A stretch of 64,000 nt of DNA, from the NCBI RefSeq assembly GCF_000169175.1, contig NZ_AAWS01000037.1:1-64000 (forward strand). The letters are read 5' to 3'. Of the stretch, positions 26,450 to 34,203 are shown piece by piece (positions within the stretch are counted from its first letter, which is position 1; every line of letters begins with the position of its first letter). Both the position numbers and the translations under genes were made by a program. Source of the DNA: Microscilla marina ATCC 23134. Lineage in GTDB: Bacteria > Bacteroidota > Bacteroidia > Cytophagales > Microscillaceae. The notes below the pieces were generated by a model. That model did no database searches. It worked only from the letters and a program-made list of their open reading frames with translations, and was not told where the DNA came from.

Positions 26450-29400
26450 CTAAATATTCTGCAAAAGTGCTTGTACAAAACGGCTGCCTACCTCAAAAAA
26501 TAACCAATCATTTTCTTCTTGCTTTTTATCTATCTGTCCAAAACCTACATGGTCATAAATAATTCCAAGCTTGCCCGTAATCACATCATAACCAGCTTCC
26601 AGTTCATTTAAAAATTGCTGATAACGCTCTGCCACCACAAAATCAAGGCTTTGATAACGAATAGCTCGTTTGATATAAAAGCTCAAAAAACACCTAAGTT
26701 CGTGTATAAGTGTGGCTCTATGAGGAAACAGTAACGAAGGTTTGAAATAATACATCAGGGCTTTGTAGGTGTTGTCAATGTCTCGTTTTATTTGTTGTTT
26801 GATCCCCTTCATTTCATCTTCAGTCAAGTTGTCACCAGAGGCTACCCCAATCATTTGTACCCATATATTATGTTTGTTGGTATCCATGGCTACCAGCAAT
26901 AGGTTTGCCTGATGTTCGCTGGGAAACCACTGAGGGTGTTTGCCTACAGGTATAATGAAATGATCGTTCAGAAAATCAAATTTTTCTAACAACATCTTAG
27001 TCAACGCCATGTCTGTGGCTTGTTGAGGCATGTCAAACCAAGGAAAACCACTGACTTCGAGGTGTTCTGCCATTTTTTCAAGGCGTTCTTGCGAATTAGA
27101 CCAATTGTGCCCAATATCGCGTAATTGGAAATCTATAGTTTCCAAAGGGCTACCTATTTGCTTGGTAACTACTATGCCACTGCTTATATCTTGAGCTACA
27201 AGTTGGGGCAATTGATGTTTATTAGGCGAAAAATCAAACAAGTCTGGGGTAATATGAGTGTCTTTGACTATGACCCATTCCGAAGCTTCACTGGCTTTGT
27301 CAAATAATACTTTTTGAGGTAAAGTGAGCACTAGTTGGGTAGCAGGGGTAGCACCTGATACTTTTCCGGCAAGGTTAGTTACTGCCAGTTGTTGCCAAAG
27401 TTCAAAGCCTTTATGTAGGTAAAGCACATCTTCAGAGGCATCTTCGTTGATAAAATGAGCCATAGAAGTTACCCATCGGCTTACCTTGATTTGTCCGTTT
27501 ACCTGAGTAAGCAACGAAGGAGTCTGCAGCAGTCCCTCCTGTAATTGAGTAGGTGCGGCTTTGTCAAAATCAGAGGCTAATAAAATAGGTTGAGCGCTGA
27601 ATGGTTGTACCAAAAAAGTGAGATCGCTGCTAAACTCTTCAGGGGTTTTGAAAAATTCTTCAATGTTTGCTACACCCACCTTTACTTGCTCAAATAGCTC
27701 AGGAGTTTCAGCGGCAAGTAGTTCAAAAGCATTGCCGGCTTTACCCAATGCCTGATCGTTGGCAAATAGGAGTAGAGTATATTGCAAATCCTGAGTTTCG
27801 GGTTGGTTAGCAAGCCAGTAAATAGCTTCAGCCAACGACTGTCCAGTATCTGCATTCAATACATTGATTAAAAGTTCTTTTTTCTCTGGGTAACGCACCA
27901 GATAGCTCTGAATTTGCCCAATAATTTCTTCAGCATTTAGAGCCGATGAATTGTAAATAGGAGCAAGGTTAAATACTTCCTGCCAATACCTCAAGAGATG
28001 AGGTTGCGTGTTGAGCTCAGTGGCTGCTTTGGTTGCTTGGTTTGCTGGAGTGTATATTCCCCATCCGTGCGCAAGCTCTCCTGTATATTGATACACCTTA
28101 TCTTCTATGCTCATCAACAAAGGATTGTTTTGGGGCATCATCAGTTCCAGGTACTCTTGCATAGCTTCTACCCAAGTGGCATGTCCTTCTTCCAGAGTTA
28201 GTAATTCCTCTTCCCATTCCTGGTACCAATTCCAAAGGTTAAGGCTCCATATCATTCGTAAGGGGTGTAGTGGAGATTGTAAAAATACTGTCCCGATTTT
28301 TTGATTAGGTAAAAGCGTTCTTGCTTGAATCAACTCGAGGTTTTGCACTACTTGCAGCATTTCATATACATCCTCTTGTTCTTCAGGTTCTAGCTCTTCT
28401 ATTTTTTTGAGCTTGCGCAACACCTTGTTTAGCCAGTGCTCATACTCTTCTACATAATCTCTTATGAGTTCAATATGGTTATATATTGCAAATGTTTCCC
28501 ATATCCCTTTATTATCAGTAGCACTAGTACGAATGGCAGCAAATACTTCGGCACGTTTTACTCTGAACGAGGCTGGAATCCAATCATTTTCTCCTTCAGC
28601 TACTTCGGTAAGGGTAATGGCTCCCTCGCGTAGTGGTCCATAGTTTTTAACGTCAATCAACAATGGGTCTACCTGTTCAGGGTTGGCAAGCATACACTGT
28701 TCTATGATAGCCAGTTTTTCGGGCAATTGAACTTTTAACGCCTTATTGGCAGGTTTTAGAATTGTCTCATAAATGCTTTCTAAGCATTCGCCTCGACTGG
28801 TTTGTAACCGAAATCCAGTAGTACCAGTTACAGGAGTAGCCTCAATAATGTTTTGCAACCTTAGCTTGATAAAAGCATATAACCAATGTTTGAGCGAACT
28901 GGTTACCTCATTGGCTGGTGGCAGCTCATTTGGGGAGCCATCGCTAAACATTAAATTTTCTATAGAGCAAATATTTTCTTGTACTTGAGTAAAGAAAAAA
29001 GTGTCAGTATCACTGCTTATTTTTTGAGTGTGTACCAATTCTTCTTGCAAAGCCTCCTCCTCTATATTAAGCGGAAACTCCTCCTCATCTAAAGCAATGA
29101 TGCGTAAAAAATAAGCGCCATCTTCCAAATCAGGCGGTAGTACAACTGTTTTGTTACGGTAGTTACGTGCTGAACCTGAGTCTTTAAACTTTGCTAATGC
29201 ATTAACAAAAGTAAAGTCTTTATCAGACAAGGAACGCATTAAATCAACCCTGAAAAACGCCAATTCCTCAAGAGATTGAGGGGCTGGCACTGTAGTAAAC
29301 TTTAGTTTTATTTTAGCAGGACTTTCGGTATTGCCCCAGACTACTTTGGGTTTTTTAGGGGCATCTTCATTTATTTCATTTGCTTGGTTAATCTCTATTT

Positions 29401-29593
29401 TTTGAATCACTACCTGCGTATCAGGAGGATTATACCTGCCGTACTCTATAGCTGGTTCCTGCAGTGTATTTAAAGGTGTTTCTAGAGTTTCCTCATTGTC
29501 ATTATAATGGTTCGATGGCTCTTCAAGCTCTTCTTCGTGATGAAGTGTAGATTTTAAGTTATAGAAAAGGTTGTTTTTAAAGGGTAATTTCAT
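26450..29593 (-). CDS. Large acidic protein resembling the non-ATPase part of DptH/HerA-type defence proteins
   Basis: The protein has 1047 residues from the ATG at 29593 (MKLPFKNNLF). A longer reading from 29692 would run into a strong hairpin and add an unlikely leader. Order of features: a Glu-rich tail, a domain with KISSDTDTFFFTQVQE near residue 195, QSPLHPLRMIWSLNLWNW near residue 440, a helical region, SSDLTFLVQPFSAQP near residue 665, and HFIIPVGKHPQWFPSEHQAN near residue 880. From memory, this order (S/N-E-x-x-F-F-V, THPLRxxW, a hydrophobic HxTFxxD-like strand, then an I-V-P-x-D-x-H nuclease-like core) is that of the N-terminal two thirds of large ATP-binding defence proteins such as DptH. 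No Walker A/B is present, and the expected Asp and E-x-K residues appear lost. Homology is inference; coding is certain. Confidence 0.75.
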   Translation of the reverse strand: MKLPFKNNLFYNLKSTLHHEEELEEPSNHYNDNEETLETPLNTLQEPAIEYGRYNPPDTQVVIQKIEINQANEINEDAPKKPKVVWGNTESPAKIKLKFTTVPAPQSLEELAFFRVDLMRSLSDKDFTFVNALAKFKDSGSARNYRNKTVVLPPDLEDGAYFLRIIALDEEEFPLNIEEEALQEELVHTQKISSDTDTFFFTQVQENICSIENLMFSDGSPNELPPANEVTSSLKHWLYAFIKLRLQNIIEATPVTGTTGFRLQTSRGECLESIYETILKPANKALKVQLPEKLAIIEQCMLANPEQVDPLLIDVKNYGPLREGAITLTEVAEGENDWIPASFRVKRAEVFAAIRTSATDNKGIWETFAIYNHIELIRDYVEEYEHWLNKVLRKLKKIEELEPEEQEDVYEMLQVVQNLELIQARTLLPNQKIGTVFLQSPLHPLRMIWSLNLWNWYQEWEEELLTLEEGHATWVEAMQEYLELMMPQNNPLLMSIEDKVYQYTGELAHGWGIYTPANQATKAATELNTQPHLLRYWQEVFNLAPIYNSSALNAEEIIGQIQSYLVRYPEKKELLINVLNADTGQSLAEAIYWLANQPETQDLQYTLLLFANDQALGKAGNAFELLAAETPELFEQVKVGVANIEEFFKTPEEFSSDLTFLVQPFSAQPILLASDFDKAAPTQLQEGLLQTPSLLTQVNGQIKVSRWVTSMAHFINEDASEDVLYLHKGFELWQQLAVTNLAGKVSGATPATQLVLTLPQKVLFDKASEASEWVIVKDTHITPDLFDFSPNKHQLPQLVAQDISSGIVVTKQIGSPLETIDFQLRDIGHNWSNSQERLEKMAEHLEVSGFPWFDMPQQATDMALTKMLLEKFDFLNDHFIIPVGKHPQWFPSEHQANLLLVAMDTNKHNIWVQMIGVASGDNLTEDEMKGIKQQIKRDIDNTYKALMYYFKPSLLFPHRATLIHELRCFLSFYIKRAIRYQSLDFVVAERYQQFLNELEAGYDVITGKLGIIYDHVGFGQIDKKQEENDWLFFEVGSRFVQALLQNI

Positions 29594-29681
29594 CGGATTG
29601 TAAAAAGTAAGTTGTGAACTAATTCTGACTAATAAGTAGCTTGACCAGCATTGATATGATTCAGCACATTTGAAATTAAAT

Positions 29682-29732
29682 AAACCTGCCAATAAATATA
29701 AATCAAATCGTTCATAATTTATTGACAGGTTT
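29682..29732 (-). terminator. 16-bp stem-loop between the membrane protein gene and the 1047-residue protein gene
   Basis: AAACCTGCCAATAAAT (29682-29697) pairs with ATTTATTGACAGGTTT (29717-29732), allowing one wobble pair on the minus strand. The minus-strand 3' side is T-rich but not a pure T-run. It may partly terminate the upstream gene. Confidence 0.5.
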
Positions 29733-29779
29733 CAACCCTTGCGGCAATGACCTCCCTGAGGTATTATAATAAGACAGTG

Positions 29780-30307
29780 TTATTTTTTTAGCATTATTAC
29801 CATAATAAACAAACCCATTACCGGCATTGCTATGAGCAAACCACTCAATAGCCACATAGACAGCCACTTGCCTAGTATAAACTCAAACCACTTCATATAC
29901 AGAATCAGAATTAAGGTATCGGCATATAGAGTAATGGCGCCCGGACAAAAAGCATTTTTCCATTGATCTTCGTGAAATAAGATAATCACCATCAAGACAC
30001 TAATGGCTAAGCCATATAGCAATGCATCTATTTTGATGTCACCCGAAAAACCCATCGGCGGAGCCGATAGTAAAAAGCTGTTGCGTAATACAACCACATT
30101 AAACGAAATAATCAGCAACAATACTATGCTCTTGGTAGCCCCTGAAGTAAACACATCTGCCATGTCAATAGTAGTGACAGGGGGAGTTTTCTTTTTAGGT
30201 GTTACACTTTTTTTTGCCATACTGGTTTTTCTAGTAGTTTTCTTTTGCTGAGTTTTTCGTGTTCGTTGTGTTGTCTTTGGTTTCGCTGTTTGTTGTGCTG
30301 TAATCAT
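29780..30307 (-). CDS. Four-helix membrane protein with a strongly basic N-terminal tail
   Basis: The 175-residue protein starts with about 50 residues rich in Lys, Arg, Thr and Gln (RKTQQKKTTRKTSMAKK and so on). An internal Met at residue 30 is an alternative start. Four hydrophobic segments follow, at about residues 58-78 (SIVLLLIISFNVVVLRN), 92-110, 120-140 and 148-173. By the positive-inside rule the tail is cytoplasmic and could bind nucleic acid or an acidic partner such as the Glu-rich protein encoded next, 187 bp downstream on the same strand. No family is recognised. It is divergent from the S24 repressor gene. Confidence 0.75.
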   Translation of the reverse strand: MITAQQTAKPKTTQRTRKTQQKKTTRKTSMAKKSVTPKKKTPPVTTIDMADVFTSGATKSIVLLLIISFNVVVLRNSFLLSAPPMGFSGDIKIDALLYGLAISVLMVIILFHEDQWKNAFCPGAITLYADTLILILYMKWFEFILGKWLSMWLLSGLLIAMPVMGLFIMVIMLKK

Positions 30308-30450
30308 GACCTCAGATATTTTTATTTAATTTTTTTTCATAAACCCGTAGTATTTTTCTTATCTGACTGACTTTAAATTATTTTTTTTGACAAACTTTTA
30401 TGCTTTGCTCATTGTAAGTGGTTGATTGTTAATAATTTTAGCGTTTAAAC

Positions 30451-30489
30451 CTTGCAAATGACCGATTAGCTTGCTAAATTTGTTAGCAA
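30451..30489 (+). promoter_or_regulatory. Promoter overlapped by an inverted repeat (probable repressor operator)
   Basis: CTTG (30451-30454) and TAAATTTG (30475-30482), 20 bp apart, form a near-consensus Bacteroidota promoter. TTGCTAA-ATTTG-TTAGCAA (30471-30489) is a perfect 7-bp inverted repeat covering the -7 box, and TTAGC-TT-GCTAA (30466-30477) overlaps it. Binding there would block transcription of the XRE/S24 gene at 30540. Confidence 0.6.
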
Positions 30490-30539
30490 ATATACCGAAT
30501 AGGAAAATTATTAGCCAATATTTTTAACATTTTTTTGAT

Positions 30540-31349
30540 ATGTTTTTGAGCAAAAATTTAAAACACCTGAGAGAACGCAATGGAAAGCAAACTCAGGAAA
30601 ACCTTGCAAATGCACTTGGTATTACTCGTAGTGCTATTTCTTCGTATGAAGATGGACGCGCTGAGCCTAAGTTGGTAGTGATGAATAGGATTGCTCAGTA
30701 TTTTAACATTACATTAGATCAATTGCTAAATGTCGAATTAGCAACTTTGGGAGATGTAGATCTTCAGCAACAAAAAGAAGTGAAAAAATATGCTTCTGCC
30801 GAGAATTTACGCATTCTAACTATTACCACTGACCGCGAAAACAATGAAAATATTGAGTTGGTGCCCGAAAAAGCTGCTGCTGGATATACCAAAGGGTATG
30901 CAGATGCAGAGTATTTGAAAGATTTGCCCAAGTATCAATTACCATTCTTACCTGAAGGTAGAACTTACCGTGCCTTTGAAATTGCCGGAGAGTCTATGTT
31001 ACCGTTATTGCCAGAGTCTATTGTTATTGGCGAATATGTAGCAAACTGGAATGAAGTACAAGAAGGGCAAACTTGTGTAGTAGTGGCAAAAAATGATGGA
31101 GTAGTACTTAAGAAGGTATACAACAAAATTACCGAAAGAGGTACATTTTTGTTAAAATCGTCTAACATTGCTTATCAGCCTTATGAGGTATCCGCTGACG
31201 AAGTAGTAGAGATTTGGAAGTTTGCTGCTTATATTAGTCGTGATATGCCTGATGATAGTGTTACTTCACTGCAAGAGTTAAAATCGGCTTTTTCGCGTTT
31301 GGAAGACGAACTTCAGGATATTAAAATGGAACGACGTGTTCGTAAATAA
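30540..31349 (+). CDS. XRE-family repressor with S24 (LexA/CI-like) peptidase domain
   Basis: A 269-residue regulator. Residues 6-62 form an XRE helix-turn-helix (LANALGITRSAISSYEDGRA at 22-41 is the recognition unit). Residues 105-230 form an S24 domain with the catalytic Ser152 in FEIAGESMLP and a Lys near 191 in GVVLKKVYN. An Ala-Gly bond at 114-115 (KAAAGYTKGY) is placed like the self-cleavage site of LexA and CI. The C-terminal 35 residues are a coiled coil. A perfect inverted repeat overlaps its own promoter, so autorepression is likely. It is divergent from the membrane protein gene at 30307 and may control that unit too. Cleavage is inferred, not shown. Confidence 0.92.
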   Translation: MFLSKNLKHLRERNGKQTQENLANALGITRSAISSYEDGRAEPKLVVMNRIAQYFNITLDQLLNVELATLGDVDLQQQKEVKKYASAENLRILTITTDRENNENIELVPEKAAAGYTKGYADAEYLKDLPKYQLPFLPEGRTYRAFEIAGESMLPLLPESIVIGEYVANWNEVQEGQTCVVVAKNDGVVLKKVYNKITERGTFLLKSSNIAYQPYEVSADEVVEIWKFAAYISRDMPDDSVTSLQELKSAFSRLEDELQDIKMERRVRK

Positions 31350-31575
31350 TTTGATTGCCAGGTTTTCGTCCTGTAAATAGACTGTAAACCAAAAACAGGG
31401 AGTTTTTATGCAACCAAGACCCAATTAATCCAGTTCGCAGCATTTAGAGATAGACAGTAAATTGAAGATAATTCAAATAAGCAAAATAAATTTAAAACAT
31501 TTAAAGTAAGAAAGTAACCACCATACGACCAAATAGCTGCGGACTGGTATAACCCACATAGTTTTAGCCTGCTTT

Positions 31576-32022
31576 TTATTTCATTTTCTGAAATACCATA
31601 CGAACCTCACCACCCTTTAAAGTCATATACAATAATTGATTGTCTATGTTGTAATTTTCAGCTTGAGGCAAACTCTCCAGAAACTTTACACCCCATTGCG
31701 ATTCGGTAGTAAGGGTACTTACTGGAGTAGTCAGTACTAAATACTGGCTATTGATAAGAGTATAGCTGCCTGTGTAGGCATTGTGTAGGGTAGACCCACC
31801 ATAATCACCTTGCTTAAAAGCAATGATAGGGTTTTCGTTAATATTTTCAGTGTTTTGTTCAAGTTTTCCGGCAGCACCTTGGTAGCCTATCAATTGCCAG
31901 GTGCCGTCCAAAGCCACTGGAGTCACATCTTGCTCTTTAGTAGCGTCACACGACGAAAGAGTGAACATAAAACTTAACAAAATGATGGGTAAAATATTTA
32001 TATATTGTCTTACTAATTTCAT
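31576..32022 (-). CDS. META/lipocalin-like lipoprotein
   Basis: The 148-residue precursor has a hydrophobic leader (INILPIILLSFMFTLSSC) with the lipobox LSSC and lipidated Cys at residue 25. The mature part starts with a typical META/lipocalin-like opening, ALDGTWQLIGYQG near residue 38, and has strands such as GSYTLINSQYLVLTTP and MTLKGGEVRMVFQK, a small beta barrel. Proteins of this type in Bacteroidota are envelope lipoproteins of unknown role. It is a single gene; an array of 7-bp repeats lies about 100 bp upstream of its start. Confidence 0.82.
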   Translation of the reverse strand: MKLVRQYINILPIILLSFMFTLSSCDATKEQDVTPVALDGTWQLIGYQGAAGKLEQNTENINENPIIAFKQGDYGGSTLHNAYTGSYTLINSQYLVLTTPVSTLTTESQWGVKFLESLPQAENYNIDNQLLYMTLKGGEVRMVFQKMK

Positions 32023-32885
32023 ATTCTCTTCTTAATGTCACTATCCTGATAATCAACACGATAAATAGTGTTGAAATGCTACTTGATGGATTATTGTTTT
32101 CAATAATTATGCCTTTACTTATCTAGTCAATAGTCCATAGTATTTAGTCGATAGTCGATAGCTGATTCGAGTAAATGTTTACCTTTGTTAAATGCTGTAA
32201 ACCAGTATTTTATATTAAGATTGCTTACTCAATTTATTTTTAAAAGTGTGTCGGTTTTACGCCCAAACACCCAATTAAATAGTTTTTAAATTCGTAAATA
32301 ACTGAGAACCAGCAAACAACTTTGACTAAAATCACTGCGGAGTATTGCTAGTAGCATCGCATATTTAATAAACTTACTTGTTTTGTAATAAAGACAAGAA
32401 GACACTGGGCTTACCCTAGTTTACAAAAAATAAAATATCTGAATTTGATGCCTTTGAGTAGTTTTAGAAAATGTCTGTCCTGATTTGCTGCCAAAGAAGC
32501 TCCCTCCAGATTGTGTATGAACAAGTCAACTTGTTATAAAGAAACAGGGCGTGTGTTCAGAAGAACGTATGTTATTGTATACTACAGAGAGCACAACAAT
32601 TACTCTATCCAGCGGTTAAGTTAAGGGCTGAGTTCGAGATTTAGAAATTCAACGCAGTAAAACTGCCCTGATGAATCAGGGTTGAGCAACGGCTTTGGTT
32701 TCTTTTGCCACCTGATTTCTCTTAAAAACTGATGGCTACAGCTTTGCTGTGCCGAGTTTTGACAAAGGCTAACTATCGCGTAGCTGAGGTTCTGGTAGGC
32801 ATCGGAACTCAAAAAGCGAACGATGTTCTATTTTTTATAATCATCAGAAATTGAAATTGATTTAGTACCAGAGTATATTATCATT
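32023..32885 (+). other. Long intergenic region with heptamer repeats and palindromic DNA
   Basis: The 863 bases contain six tandem 7-bp units (32124-32165) and, from about 32600 to 32830, a denser patch with several short palindromes, including CCCTGA-TGAA-TCAGGG at 32670-32685. A 63-codon minus-strand frame across that patch has no family resemblance and looks like a frame within a repeat. Between them I see nothing. Confidence 0.5.
32124..32165. repeat. Six tandem heptanucleotides (TAGTCGA-type)
   Basis: The units are TAGTCAA, TAGTCCA, TAGTATT, TAGTCGA, TAGTCGA and TAGCTGA, 42 bp with no spacers. Two adjacent units are identical. Such short tandem repeats can change copy number by slippage. 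Confidence 0.7.
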
Positions 32886-33503
32886 ATGCAAATCATCAAG
32901 ACTTTCACCATCGTTACTACCTTATTATTGTTGCCCTTCTTAACTTTAAAGGCGCAAACCAGCCATTTATTGGACTATATAGTACTTAATTCTGGCGACA
33001 CCCTATATGGTAAAGTAAAACATGTAAATCAGCGCAAAGTGCCCCCCCGATATTATAAAAAGATTCGATTTACTAATACAAAAGGAAAGCGAAAAAAGTA
33101 TAAAAGGGCTGATGTTGCTGCTTTTAATGTGAACAACACCAACTACGAAGGGTTTTGGCTGAGCCAATCGTCGCGAGGGATGACTCTAATAAATCCCCAA
33201 TATGACATTGACCCTAAAAACGGAGAAAGGTATTTTTTGCGGGTAATTAGTAAAGGAAAACTAAGCCATTATTACTTGGAGTGGTGGGAGCAAGGCGAAG
33301 CTGGTTCGTCTTGGATGGACTTGTTTAGAAAAGAGAAGGATCAATTTTTCATTAGAGCCACTCAGGGGTTATTCGGCTTAAAAAGAAAGACTTTAGCCAA
33401 ATATTTTGCTAACTGCCCTAGTCTCCAAGAAAAAATCAAAAAAAAGCAAATACGTAAAGTTTCGCAAGTGGTAGATTATTACAATAAAAACTGTGTTGAC
33501 TAG
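32886..33503 (+). CDS. Secreted protein of unknown function
   Basis: The 205-residue protein begins with a signal peptide (MQIIKTFTIVTTLLLLPFLT followed by LKAQT, cleaved near residue 24). The mature part opens with YIVLNSGDTLYGKVKHVNQR, a motif I associate with a common family of exported Cytophagales proteins that carry a small SH3- or barrel-like N-terminal domain. The pI is high, with Lys-rich patches (TKGKRKKYKRADV). C-terminal helices include CPSLQEKIKKKQIRKV. A terminator-like hairpin follows at 33563-33601. No function is known. Confidence 0.78.
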   Translation: MQIIKTFTIVTTLLLLPFLTLKAQTSHLLDYIVLNSGDTLYGKVKHVNQRKVPPRYYKKIRFTNTKGKRKKYKRADVAAFNVNNTNYEGFWLSQSSRGMTLINPQYDIDPKNGERYFLRVISKGKLSHYYLEWWEQGEAGSSWMDLFRKEKDQFFIRATQGLFGLKRKTLAKYFANCPSLQEKIKKKQIRKVSQVVDYYNKNCVD

Positions 33504-33562
33504 TTTACATTGGGCATTTTGGCGTCTCTTCAATTGGCTATCTTCGACTTGTTATGTTGAGC

Positions 33563-33601
33563 ACTGCTGCCTGTTTTTTTCTTGAACCGACAGCAGTTTT
33601 T
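33563..33601 (+). terminator. Terminator after the secreted-protein gene
   Basis: ACTGCTG (33563-33569) pairs with CAGCAGT (33591-33597), followed by a T-run to 33601. The loop is 21 nt. Confidence 0.5.
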
Positions 33602-33684
33602 GACATCTCACCTCAATGCAAAGCATCTACCTAAAAATGGGTTCTTTAGTTACTAATGACCCCCAAGTAGATTATTTGGGGACT

Positions 33685-33951
33685 TTATTCCTTTTTTTTC
33701 TTGCCTTTTCCACTTGGTTGTTTATCTTTTATCTCGACAAACTTCTTTTGTTCCTCAATGCTTTTACCCTTCAATTCTTGATGTAGTTCCAGTTCTACTA
33801 CACGTCGTGTCTCCATATAACTTTGTTACTCAGGTGAGTCCAATTCCAAAAGGGTCTCTACCAGCCCTTTTTCATTGGGTCTTAAGGTTTGAAGAAATTT
33901 CTGAGTTTTAGAATCAGACAATAACTGTTTTATTGGGTGATTTACTAATTA
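33685..33951 (-). pseudogene. Probable remnant of a decayed gene (two short frames)
   Basis: On the minus strand, a frame ending at about 33828 reads SDSKTQKFLQTLRPNEKGLV and on to ELDSPE before its stop. A second frame starting with ATG at 33816 encodes 43 residues (METRRVVELELHQELKGKSI through GKGKKKKE) and stops at 33685. Both have protein-like composition, and they lie end to end, as expected of the C-terminal part of a gene broken by a frameshift or stop. No upstream continuation was found. The parent family is not recognised. Confidence 0.4.
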
Positions 33952-34203
33952 CTCAAATAGTGCTAGATAAATGGAACATTCTGATAATTTAGGAGCTAAA
34001 TAAATAATGAATCGCGAATACCAATGAATGATTTCAACAATATTGTCTACTGAAGAGCAAACATCTACAGATGTTAAGCCGAAACTCAACATTCACTAAT
34101 TATTGTTTGATACTGTATTACTCATTTAGCCCCTATGTATGATCTGCTATACTTTAAATAGCTCTAGTCAGATAAACAGATGACTTTACTTTCCAAGCCA
34201 TTA

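Larger units (their letters stand above)
33504..34203. other. Intergenic region with terminator, hairpin and a decayed gene
   Basis: The 700 bases hold a terminator at 33563-33601, a CCCCAA/TTGGGG hairpin at 33664-33680 and a broken minus-strand gene at 33685-33951. From about 33960 to 34203 I see only AT-rich DNA with a short AACATCT-AC-AGATGTT palindrome near 34068. Confidence 0.5.

Noticed and set aside
26450-29692. Longer N-terminus of the 1047-residue protein from 29692
   Set aside because: The added 33 residues would begin inside a strong 16-bp stem-loop, and a good ATG exists at 29593.
32621-32812. 63-codon minus-strand frame in the palindromic intergenic patch
   Set aside because: It lies across short inverted repeats and has no protein-like features beyond being open; more likely a frame in repeated non-coding DNA.
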